Notes: generated from the sequence alone by a model not told the origin. A stretch of DNA of 18,284 bases from Entrophospora sp. SA101 (GCA_958430865.1 CAUDNR010004179.1:45612-63895), one strand, 5' to 3'. Positions 10,213-18,034 are shown, counted from the stretch's first letter. Program-made: numbers and translations.

Positions 10213-11069
10213 TCATTGTTGATTAAGTAAAAATTGGTTTTGGATTAGAATTTCGTGTTGTAGAAGTTGTTGTTCACTCGGTATCTCTATAATATTTTCA
10301 TTCTTTTTCCTTCGATATCTTATAATAATAAATGATGCCGCCACAATTATTATTAATCCAGCTAAAATTGGAAGTACTATCACTAATATTTCAACAGTAA
10401 TTTCTGATGATGATGATGTTGGTGATGTTTCTGGTTGTGATATTGATGATGCTGATGGTGTTGGTGGTGTTGGTGCTAAATTTGCTTCAGATGCTGAATA
10501 ACTTGATTTCCAACTATAATCTTTAATATCAAGTATATGAATGTCTGCACTAGATGATTTTGGATTTGTGTCATTATTTGTAACATTCCCTATATATATA
10601 TGTATGTAATTTTATTTTATATTAATAAATTTTAGGTTGGAAAGAATAAAAATTTGTTTTTAAAGGAAAAACTTACCAAAACTTATTATCATTTGATTTC
10701 CAATTAAATTAGCTACATGCATTGTTAGAGGTGGAGCACGATTATCAAGTGAAAATTTGGGTGTAGACCATTGGAAGGGATTTGTGCTGATGTCCAGTAC
10801 AAGAAGTTCAGGAAATGTTGTGGTTTGTGCTGGATATCTCATACCACCATAAACAATTATATTTGTATTATTTGCTGTGTATGCATACATTGTGATATTA
10901 AAAAAATTGTTTATATTCTCAAAAAAATTAAAATAAATAAAATTAATTACCTAGTACTGCCGTATGACCATATCGAGGTTGAATTGTTTGTGAACCAGTG
11001 GTTGTCATAATTGTCCATTGTAAATCTTTTGTATTAAAAATTTTTATCTACAAAATAAACATATTTGAA

Positions 11070-11108
<39 letters not shown>

Positions 11109-11867
11109 ATATATATATATATATAAATTCAAATTATAAAGATAAATGCATACTTTATATATGTCAACTTCACGAAGAATCAGACCGCTAGTATCATTTG
11201 ATTCTCTTCCACCGATAATTACAATTCTACCATCAGGTAATAAAGTTGAAGTATGATCACAAGTTGGTAATGGTGGATCAATTGCAGAGACTCGACCCCA
11301 AGTCAGATCTGCTGTATTCAAAGTATATATATCGTAAAAAATGATAAAGTTAGGAGATCCAGTAAATTCATCTGCCAATCCACCAAAAATATATAATTTT
11401 CCTTTATCATCCACCACAATACTGCTTTCTCGACGATTCATGGGGATAATTCCTGTTGTTCCTGGTGTATACCAAACATTTTTGTGTATATCATATGCAT
11501 AAAGCAAATTGGTGAAATTATATGCATTGGAAGTTGAACTGACCATAATTCCACCAAATAAGAATATTGTAGATTTGTTTGTCCCACCAACAGCGCCTAC
11601 GCCCCAAGCAGTTCTTACAGGTATTTTATTACCATCTACCCATGGTACTTTTGTAGCATCAAAGTCTTTAGTCAAATCTACATAAAATAATGAATCCGTT
11701 GAAGATGATATTCCTGCACTAAATCCTCCAAGAACATAAATTTTATTATCCACCACTACGCTAAAAGTTGCATGACGTGATATACTAGAATCTGAAAATA
11801 CATTAGTAATAATAAATATTATGATAGATAATAAATAAAGTCCGATATCTTTGAAATATAAACTCAT
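10213..11867 (-). CDS. Kelch-repeat type I membrane protein (4 exons, 461 aa)
   Basis: Exons on the minus strand are 11867-11154, 11047-10951, 10874-10677 and 10589-10213. The introns (106, 76 and 87 bases) are GT-AG, and joins restore Kelch motifs across two boundaries (AVLA|NNTNIIVYGG and ISFG|GNVT). An N-terminal hydrophobic segment (about 8-25, ending NVFS) acts as the signal peptide. At least six Kelch blades are visible by their double-Gly signatures: KIYVLGG, TIFLFGG, KLYIFGG, RIVIIGG, NIIVYGG and a last MIISFGG formed by splicing. A Pro/Ser/Thr-rich stalk (about 370-398) leads to one transmembrane helix (about 401-426, ILVIVLPILAGLIIIVAASF), a basic stop-transfer RYRRKK and a Gln-rich tail of about 35 residues. 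The propeller would face outside the cell. No galactose-oxidase catalytic domain is evident; the ligand is unknown. Confidence 0.88.
11069..11125. repeat. (AAAT)n(AT)n microsatellite in intron 1 of the Kelch gene
   Basis: A tetranucleotide AAAT run followed by TA repeats, wholly between the acceptor (11048) and the donor (11153). It makes up about half of the intron. Confidence 0.9.
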
Positions 11868-12008
11868 TTTTTTATGAGAAGATAGAAAAAAAAGAAACTA
11901 CTTTCCGATCAATTATTTTTTTTTTTAAAGTTGAAATAATTTTTAAAAAAGAAACAAACAAGCTTTATTTCCATTGTAATTTTGTACAAAAAAAGTAATT
12001 ACTCCTCC
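11868..12008. promoter_or_regulatory. Upstream region of the Kelch gene
   Basis: AT-rich leader with long A and T tracts. The start codon lies in a small potential hairpin, CTCAT-(A7 in transcript sense)-ATGAG, so the ATG itself is in the 3' arm. No defined promoter motif is called; a foldback element begins directly upstream. Confidence 0.3.
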
Positions 12009-12120
12009 ATATAAGCCTCTCTAAAAATGACCTTATCGTTCTTGGATGGTTATTTTTTTTATAAGCATAATAATAGTAATTCAGCTCATAACATGTATTC
12101 TTATAGAGAGGCTTTTATAT
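12009..12120. mobile_element. Small foldback element (about 112 bases)
   Basis: The left end ATATAAGCCTCTCTA (12009-12023) matches the complement of the right end TAGAGAGGCTTTTATAT (12104-12120) with a two-base length difference. There is no coding content. No clear target duplication could be read, so the exact borders are uncertain. Confidence 0.55.
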
Positions 12121-12211
12121 GATGTTCTTGTATATATGGAAGAACCACGGACAATCATAATTGATGTCATATGCAAAAAAAAAGTGGGAAAAAACTGTCT
12201 TTTTAAAAGGT

Positions 12212-12410
12212 AGGTCATAGGAAAATCATAGGTAAGGATAAAAAAGGTCATACACATCTAAACTCAATAAGTCGGATGCAGCAATCAATTTGTTTAAAGT
12301 ACTTTATAATATAAATAAATGTCCGACTTATCGAGTTAAGATGTGCATGTAAAAAGGGTAAAAAATTTTAATCTCGTTTTTTCGGGTAAAATTTATTAAA
12401 AAATTTTCTG
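12212..12410. repeat. Left copy of a dispersed repeat, split by a nested MITE
   Basis: The blocks GGTCATAGGAAAATCATAGG and TTTCGGGTAAAATTTATTAA recur as GTCATAGGGAATTTCATAGG and TTTCAGGGTAAAATTTATCA at 13457-13535 in the same orientation. In this copy the two blocks are pushed apart by the 103-base insertion at 12248-12350. Confidence 0.45.
12241..12357. mobile_element. 103-base foldback MITE (12248-12350) with 7-base target duplication
   Basis: The arms at 12248-12278 and 12320-12350 are inverted copies of about 31 bases with a handful of mismatches (CATACACATCTAAACTCAAT against CATGCACATCTTAACTCGAT, then AAGTCGGA in both). AAAAAGG flanks both ends (12241-12247 and 12351-12357), a target-site duplication of 7 bases. 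The low-complexity target makes its true length uncertain, and 8 as in hAT elements is possible with one mismatch. Confidence 0.75.
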
Positions 12411-12583
12411 GTCATATACTATAAAACTAAGGTAGATTTTCAAAAAATTTTCATATGTAATGCTAAGCTTATTGTACAATAAATCATGAAGCACACAGAA
12501 GAAAATTTAATATTAGAAGTATTGGGCCTAAACTATGATTAGTTCCGGCCGTCATCCACCAGCCTTGTGTCTTTAATTATGTA

Positions 12584-12675
12584 TTGTGTCACGAATTGTC
12601 TTGAATTACGTCTTGCGTCACGAATTGAGTTCTACATCTCTTGCATCATGAATTGTGTTTTGCGACAAATTACAG
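12584..12675. repeat. Degenerate tandem repeat, about 28-base unit
   Basis: TTGTGTCACGAATTG (12584), TTGCGTCACGAATTG (12613) and TTGCATCATGAATTG (12641) recur at 29- and 28-base spacing, with a weaker TTGCGACAAATT at about 12660. Confidence 0.6.
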
Positions 12676-12762
12676 CTTTTAAACCACTATAACTGTTTCG
12701 CCTTTTATATTTAATTAATTATTATTATCTGAATTTATGTAAATCACAAAATTTTCTTATTA

Positions 12763-12825
12763 ACCCGAAATCAACCCGAAAATTTCGGGTTGACACTTAA
12801 CCCGTCCGAACCCGACCCGTTAGGA
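12763..12825. repeat. CCCGAA-rich repeat with palindrome
   Basis: A GC-richer patch built of AACCCGA units. It includes a perfect inverted repeat, TCAACCCGAAA-A-TTTCGGGTTGA (12771-12793), then AACCCGTCCGAACCCGACCC. It stands out against the AT-rich surroundings and looks like the end of a dispersed repeat family. Confidence 0.5.
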
Positions 12826-12837
12826 GCTTTAGTAATG

Positions 12838-13442
12838 ACAATCAACCAAAATCACATTTGATAAGATGGGGAATGAGAAAGAGATTAGACAATATAAATC
12901 AAATAAGCAATACATTAAAAATTTAATAAAAGAAGGACTCAAGATACTGGATTGAACCAACTAAATTTAAATAATTCTGGTAAGAATATTTAATCTTCTC
13001 AAAAACATGTTACTAATTTTAAATTTAATGCAGAATCACCTTCTATACCAGCTATCACTATTGCAAATATCTCACCAATGGATTTGCCTTGGCACTAATT
13101 AATTCTAAAATTCATCTTGTTCAATTTCTAGCAATTATATTATCACTCAATTACACAAAAGAAGCAATAACTGATGTTGATATTATTTCAAATGTTTCCT
13201 CTAAAGTATATGTTAATCTTCAAAATAATATTATTTATTTAACAAGCAAAGATGAACATGAATTGTTCTCACATTTGTCATCAAAATAAATCATCTATTA
13301 TCATGGTAGTCAAATTTCAATTAGTGTGTATAGTATGAATAATACAAATATGATTACTTTACACTCAAATGCATTTAAAATTTATAAAATTCTAACAGAT
13401 GAAAAGATTTTATTGTCTATTCTGCATTGTCTAAATATTTAA
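12838..13442 (+). pseudogene. Decayed coding region of unknown family
   Basis: Several plus-strand frames look coding but are broken. They include SHLIRWGMRKRLDNINQ (about 12853-12903) and QDTGLNQLNLNNS, ending at a GTAAG donor at about 12978. Next come SPSIPAITIANISPMDLPWH after a possible acceptor at about 13032, and a longer frame (13089-13442) interrupted by one in-frame TAA at 13287. The longer frame reads IHLVQFLAIILSLNYTKEA before the stop and SMNNTNMITLHSNAFKIYKI after it. The start at 13089 is TTG, not ATG. Frameshifts and stops indicate a pseudogene, perhaps of a transposon, since it is flanked by direct copies of a dispersed repeat. I do not recognise the family. Confidence 0.3.
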
Positions 13443-13456
13443 ATAAAACAAATAAA

Positions 13457-13550
13457 ATGTCATAGGGAATTTCATAGGTAAAATTACATATTTTTGGATG
13501 TGATATGAAAATTTCAGGGTAAAATTTATCAAGCTTTTTAGGGGTAAAAA
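13457..13550. repeat. Right copy of the dispersed repeat
   Basis: Same orientation as the interrupted copy at 12212-12410; the shared blocks are GTCATAGGGAATTTCATAGG and TTTCAGGGTAAAATTTATCA. The pair flanks the decayed coding region, as long terminal repeats or two independent insertions would. Confidence 0.4.
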
Positions 13551-13904
13551 TGGTTATTCTCACTAATTGAGTGCCCTATTACCTCTAATATGATTGTCCG
13601 GGTCCTTATATTGAGTGTTCTGATCTAAAGGTATAACTGTATTCAAAGAGAGAGTTAAAATTTACTCATTTTGTTTGCTGATTATAGTTAACAACATTAA
13701 TAGTAAACCCGTCACCTTGGTAAAAATTGTACCACTTTTTGGTAATCTTTGTATTATTTTGTTACATGGCAAGATTTACAAAAAAAATTGCCCATTATAG
13801 TCTTCCTAATATTAACAACTAGGCCAACTAGGCTGACTATAACCATTCACCATTCTTGTTTGGGTTGATTGTGATGGTTGATCATCAAAAATTTCATTGC
13901 AAAT
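13551..13904. other. Intergenic, little identified
   Basis: TATGATTGTCCG (near 13590) is the inverse of CGGACAATCATA (near 12150), giving a possible pair of ends for a larger degraded element. Otherwise nothing was recognised. Confidence 0.35.
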
Positions 13905-14045
13905 TACACAGTGAGTCTCAGTATAACGGATATTTAATTAGTACAAATTAAACTATCTGTAAAAAATTTGGATTTGATTGGAGATTTTTGCAGATAGTTT
14001 CTAAGTTTGTACTAGTTAAATATACATTATACTGAGACTGTGTGT
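13905..14045. mobile_element. Foldback MITE with arms of about 55 bases
   Basis: The left arm from ACACAGTGAGTCTCAGTATA to the ACTATCTGTAAAAA at about 13965 pairs with the right arm (about 13985-14045) with a few mismatches and small indels; the loop is about 20 bases. ATTAC flanks both sides and may be a short target duplication. No coding content. Confidence 0.7.
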
Positions 14046-14479
14046 ATTACTCATAATATTTTTCATGACTAATAATAATAATAAATAATAATAATATGTT
14101 ATGAATAAAAAATTATTAAATCACACATTATTAAAATAGTAATGATGACCCTTCACATAATGAAATATCACATGAGACCAATTTATCATGATTTCATTTA
14201 ATTATACTTGGGCTAAGTGATTGACTGACTTAACACTTATCACAACTTTATATAGATTGACTGATTTGTTGAATTTTTTTAAATAGTAAAAAAATTTTTG
14301 GCCAAAACCAACTTATCAAGCTTAAAAACACTACAGACATGCTCCAGCCACATTTTGGTTTCAATAATATACATATTTATATTCACTATGCCAAACCAAG
14401 TAACATTTACATTTCCTCATCCTATAAAAAAAGAAATCAATCGTGTCAACAAAAAAACTAATGAGGGATTCTTGTAGAA
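14046..14479. other. Intergenic, nothing identified apart from AAT-type simple repeats
   Basis: Includes an (AAT)n-like stretch around 14070-14098. No open frame shows recognisable content. Confidence 0.5.
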
Positions 14480-14618
14480 ATAATCATGTAGTTATCTGCA
14501 AAAATAACCTTAATTTTGCGCAACATCATGAGAACATCCAATTTTATTGGTGGGTTGGGTGCGTGTTATCCTTATTTAGAAATCGATTTGGCGATTGCAG
14601 GTATTTTTTGTGGATAAC
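14480..14618. mobile_element. Foldback MITE, copy 2 (same family as 7868-7975)
   Basis: It shares with copy 1 the left arm GTTATCYGCAAAAATA, the internal GCGCAACATCATGA...CATCCAATTTTAT and the right arm ending GGATAAC. It is 128 bases between arm tips (14491-14618), longer than copy 1 because of about 33 extra central bases. The arms here are more diverged (for example AACCTTAA for ATCCGCAA). Its right edge is directly abutted by the TA and pogo-like element. Confidence 0.65.
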
Positions 14619-15314
14619 TACAGTCATACCTCCCTTTTTTTTGAGAGGTTTATGGGATATAACTAAAATCCATCACGTGATAATTTATTGAAAATTTATT
14701 AGTGTATATATAATATTTATTTAGTAATTTTATTAATAAAATTCATTAATTGAAGATTGGTATTTTTTCTATCTGTAGATACATTTAAATGTTTTATTAT
14801 ATTATTGATTACTTAATATCTTCCCTAGTAGCAAAATCACTTTGTTCTAAAAACTTTTTTGCAATCTCAATTGACTTTTTCCCATCTTGATGTGAGATTT
14901 TTGGTTCTTCTTCTTCACCATTGGTATCTTCTTCTATTGATGTTTGTGATGGGTCTGTAATACTTTCAGCAATATTAGCTGAATTGCTTTTTTACCACGG
15001 CCATTAATTTACATAGCCATTAATTCATATACCTCTTTATTTTATTTACTTTACCATGGCCTTTTAATTAACATGGCTTGGAAATGCAGGAAAATTATTT
15101 TATGTTGCACAATAAATTGCAGTTGAATTAGAGATATAAAACATGAATATTTGGATTCAATATAAGAAATTTTGAAAATTTGGGGATAGGGATATAACTC
15201 AATAGGATACAAACAAGGTATATTTACAATAGGGAAATTTATTCCATCACATATTGGGGATACAACTAATGATGGGATATAAATAAGTAGGGATATAAAC
15301 AAGGTATGACTGTA
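14619..15314. mobile_element. Internally deleted pogo/Tigger-like DNA transposon (14621-15312) with TA duplication
   Basis: The left end CAGTCATACCTCCC and the right end, which reads CAGTCATACCTTG on the opposite strand, are inverted terminal repeats starting CAGT. TA flanks both sides (14619-14620 and 15313-15314), as expected for the Tc1/mariner superfamily. It is 692 bases long, far below an autonomous copy, and has a transposase C-terminal remnant on the minus strand. The right part holds repeated GGGATATAA/AACAAGGTAT motifs, derived from subterminal sequence. Confidence 0.75.
14809..14998 (-). pseudogene. C-terminal remnant of a pogo/Tigger-like transposase
   Basis: About 60 minus-strand codons are open to the TAA at 14811-14809, reading EEEEPKISHQDGKKSIEIAK then KFLEQSDFATREDIK. 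An acidic linker followed by an amphipathic helix with EQ-D-F is typical of the extreme C-terminus of pogo-type transposases as I recall them. The DDE core and N-terminal DNA-binding part are absent. Its position near the left inverted repeat, pointing outward, fits a 3' end retained after internal deletion. Confidence 0.5.
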
Positions 15315-15640
15315 CATGATAATCTTGTACAACATATGCATGCGTGATAGTAAATAATTAGTCATGTTGGTTGATCTAATAACTTATATTAATATTCTTT
15401 TTTTAGGAAAAAGAACAAAACAAGGAAAAGGAGTAGCTTGAGATCATGGGCAAATGTCATTTATTAAAAATGATGGTAATTATCACCACTTTTGTCACTC
15501 TAGTTATTTAAAAAGAATGGTAATTATTTTATTCAATTTTATTTTATTTTTTAAATGCAACTTTTTTTGATGAAACTTACAAGTTTTATTTCTTAACCAA
15601 GAGGGTATTGCCAACTCCTTAAGAAAAAACATACAGCCAA
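15315..15640. other. Intergenic, nothing identified
   Basis: AT-rich, no recognisable coding or repeat structure beyond homopolymer runs. Confidence 0.5.
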
Positions 15641-15785
15641 CTCCCCTAAATGCACACCCATAAATGCACACCCTCTCTAAATGCTCATTCCCAAGCTTGG
15701 GACTTAAGAGATAAGTGTATCCGCACTGCACAGTTTTTTTTCATTCCCAACTATGTATATAAAGCCACACTCCCTAAATGTACGC
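15641..15785. repeat. Cluster of CCCTAAATGCAC-type motifs
   Basis: Related motifs occur at about 15643 (CCCCTAAATGCACACCC), 15659 (CCATAAATGCACACCC), 15675 (CTCTAAATGCTCATTCCC) and 15768 (CTCCCTAAATGTACGCC). A second cluster lies at 16440-16500. A perfect palindrome TCCCAAGCTTGGGA is at 15689-15702. These look like diverged copies or subunits of one repeat. Confidence 0.5.
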
Positions 15786-16221
15786 CTGTGATTTTCACGT
15801 GGTTTTATGCATTGTTAATTGTGTAACCTTAGAAAATTTTTACAATTACATGTTGTCAAAATTAATTTGGCTTTGGCTTAATTCCCAAAATCTCAAATTT
15901 TAATTGTGACTTGACTCAATTACTTATATGTTTTTCATATGACTCAATTAATTGCACTCAATTGAGTCAAGTGTAAGCTTAAGTTGGCTCTCTTAATAAT
16001 GGTGAAATAGTTTTTCATAAATGCTGAAGTTAATTTTATTAGTTGCCAAAATTATATTTGGACTCTTTAATTAAATATTAAAAGGCTGGGTAGATTTTTA
16101 TGTCTATTGATACAAAGAATATTGTAAATCCAAAATTACTTACGAACAAACAAAATCAGTTAATTCTCTTGAAAAATATATTAACTTAAAAAAAAATAAA
16201 TACAATGGAACAAATTACAAT
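15786..16221. other. Intergenic, nothing identified
   Basis: It contains several ACTCAATT/TGACTCAATT words (about 15910-15970) in both orientations, but no gene or clear element. Confidence 0.4.
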
Positions 16222-16374
16222 AGATAGATAGGACCCCGAACAATTTTAGGAGATGGTACATTTGAAAAAAATACCCACTTTATTACCATTTTGGAAATAA
16301 TTTACAAGATTATCGCAAAATTTATCCTAATTAAGAAATTATATTCCTAAGATTGTTCGGGGTCCTAGATAGAT
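16222..16374. mobile_element. 137-base hAT-like MITE (16230-16366) with 8-base target duplication
   Basis: The termini AGGACCCCGAACAATTTTAG and, on the opposite strand, AGGACCCCGAACAATCTTAG match at 21 of 22 bases including the following GA. AGATAGAT is present on both sides (16222-16229 and 16367-16374). An 8-base duplication with short inverted termini is the hAT pattern. No coding capacity; a young, well-preserved insertion about 260 bases upstream of the BTB gene. Confidence 0.85.
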
Positions 16375-16439
16375 TCATGTCTTAAAAATTTTAATTAGTG
16401 TCAAATGAGCCACCAATATGTGCAGCCAATAAATGCTTT

Positions 16440-16500
16440 AATTCCCTAAATGCTCTCCCTCCCTCCCTGAATGCACGCTCCTACTCATTTCCCAACTGTA
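16440..16500. repeat. Second cluster of CCCTAAATGC motifs
   Basis: TTCCCTAAATGCTCTCCC and CCCTGAATGCACGCTCC, followed by CATTTCCCAACTGTAT, resemble the units at 15641-15785 and the CATTCCCAACTATGTAT at about 15741. Confidence 0.45.
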
Positions 16501-16567
16501 TCACAATTATAATAAACAAAAATTTTTATCAAAATCTACAGATCTAAGCCACTATGGTATAATTGGA

Positions 16568-16583
16568 CGCAGTTTGAACTGCG
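16568..16583. promoter_or_regulatory. Hairpin/palindrome upstream of the BTB gene
   Basis: CGCAGTT-TG-AACTGCG, seven-base perfect arms, 50-66 bases upstream of the ATG. It may sit in the promoter or 5' UTR. Function unknown. Confidence 0.3.
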
Positions 16584-16633
16584 GTTTGATTAACTCATTT
16601 GTTTTACAATAATAATATTTCTTTAAAAACAAT

Positions 16634-17231
16634 ATGGCCTCAACATTGTTCGAAGAACATTTTAATCAACTTGGTGCATTATTGAATTCAGAAGAAAATT
16701 ATGATACTAAAATATATGTTGGTGAAGAGCCAAACACTACAGAATTTCATGCACATTCATTTGTTCTCTTTGTTCATTGTCAATTCTTCAAAAATATCTT
16801 CTCTACACAAAAAGAAAATGGATATTTTATTGTCAAGATACCAAATGTTAGTGGGCCTATTTTTAAAACAATTTTAGAGTAAGTTTATTATAAATTATGT
16901 ATTTTTTAATTAAACACATACAATTTTAATGTTAATTTATTTATTTGTGATTTTTAAAAGGTATTTATATACTTGTAAAGTTGATTTAAGTAATTATACA
17001 GAAGTTGATATATTGGAATTGTTAATTGTAGCTGATGAGTTTCATCTAAAGTCATTTTACAAATATACAAAAGATTACTTTATTAAAAATATTAATGAAT
17101 TCATAGGAAAAAATCCAATTAAAATATTACAATTAATATATAGTAATGAGAAGCTTGGTGAATTGAAAAATAAATGTTTAGAAAAAGTTTTCGATATGGG
17201 TAAATTTCTTTTCGGAAATCTTTATTTGTGA
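16634..17231 (+). CDS. Truncated BTB/POZ-BACK protein, left arm of an inverted duplication (2 exons, 171 aa)
   Basis: Exon 1 is 16634-16878, then an 82-base GT-AG intron, then exon 2 16961-17231. The join restores ILE|YLYTC. Residues 1-125 or so make a BTB fold: HFNQLGALL, YDTKIYVG, EFHAHSFVLFVHCQFFKNIF, KIPNVSGPIFKTILEYLYT, then VDILELLIVADEFHLKSF. The BACK domain starts (IGKNPIKILQLIYSNEKLGE) but homology stops at about 17196 in CLEKVFD; the last dozen residues (GKFLFGNLYL) come from antisense of the other copy's 3' half. Family members usually continue through BACK, often to a TLDc domain, so this copy lacks the C-terminal half. Known BTB proteins mediate dimerisation and Cullin-3 ubiquitin ligase recruitment; whether this product is stable is unknown. 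Confidence 0.65.
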
Positions 17232-18034
17232 TTTCCTGGAATCTAATTAAAGGAAGAAATTCTCTAATTGTCTTTTCAAAGTCAACAAAATTTTGTGATG
17301 ACCATTTTTCAACATTGACATCAATGATTTCTGGATGTCTTGTTAATCCCCACTCAAGAATTTTTCTCCATACAACTATTTCATTGACACATAGATCATC
17401 TCTTTCAAGAACTGCCAATATGATTTGTTTTTCCAATGTATTAAATATGCCCGACTCAAACAATTCATCGCCTCTATCGCTAACTCTTTCTAAACATCTA
17501 CTTTTCAAATTCACCAAGCTTCTCATTACTATATATAAATTGTAATATTTTAATTGGATTATTTCTTATCTATTCATCAATATTTTTAATAAAGTGATCT
17601 TTTATATATTCGTAAAATGACTTTAGATGAAACTCTTTAGCCACATTTAACAATTCCAATATATTGATTCCAGCATGATTACTTAAATCAATATTACAAG
17701 TATATAAATACCTTTTAAAAATCACATAAATAAATTAATATTAAAATTATGTGTTTAATTAAAAAATACACAATTTATAATAAACTTACTTTAAAATTGT
17801 TTTAAAAATTGGCCCGCTAACATTTGGTATCTTGACAATAAAATACTCATTTTCTTTTTGTGCAGAGAAGATATTTTTGAAAAATTGACAATGAACAAAG
17901 AGAACAAGCGAGTTTGCATGAAATTCTGTAGTGTTTGGCTCTGCACCAACGTATATTTTAACATCATAATTCTCTTCTGAAATCAATAATATACCAAGTT
18001 GATTAAAATGTTCTTCGGACAATGTTAGGTCCAT
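17197..18034 (-). pseudogene. BTB/POZ-BACK pseudogene, right arm of the inverted duplication
   Basis: Exon 1 is 18034-17790, the intron 17789-17712 (78 bases, GT-AG), and exon 2 runs from 17711. The upstream in-frame ATG at 18094 is less likely, since the paralog starts at the position matching 18034. The BTB domain is intact (HFNQLGILL, EFHANSLVLFVHCQFF), but exon 2 has an in-frame TAG at 17572-17570 after FIKNIDE and a one-base T insertion at about 17508-17511 relative to the left copy. After the shift, the BACK C-terminal part is well preserved (RCLERVSDRGDELFESGIF, VWRKILEWGL, FLPLIRFQEITNKDF, EIYPYRK) up to the junction at about 17196. From there the frame runs into antisense of the left arm and stops at 17119. 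No TLDc domain follows. Sequencing error could explain one lesion but hardly both. Confidence 0.75.

Larger units (their letters stand above)
16634..18034. repeat. Tail-to-tail inverted duplication of a BTB gene (arms about 560 bases, spacer 278 bases)
   Basis: The left arm 16634-17196 and right arm 17475-18034 are reverse-complement copies including the intron. By eye, exon 1 differs at about 23 of 245 bases. Similarity extends only some 20-30 bases upstream of the start codons. The spacer 17197-17474 carries the BACK C-terminal half once, on the minus strand. Confidence 0.85.

Noticed and set aside
10660..10890. Independent gene starting MYAYTANNTN
   Set aside because: It is exon 3 of the Kelch gene plus intron bases; the apparent ATG lies in intron 2.
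12584..12675. Possible CRISPR-like array
   Set aside because: Repeats are degenerate and spacers not unique; the host is a eukaryote.
15051..15365. Minus-strand 104-residue frame
   Set aside because: It reads through the repeated subterminal part of the pogo-like element and its right end; no protein motifs.
16550..16600. tRNA-like A-box (TGGTATAATTGG) and B-box-like (GGTTTGATT) words
   Set aside because: The spacing is too short for a tRNA and no acceptor or anticodon stem can be formed.
17228..17545. Plus-strand 105-residue frame
   Set aside because: Exact antisense of the BACK-domain half of the right BTB copy.
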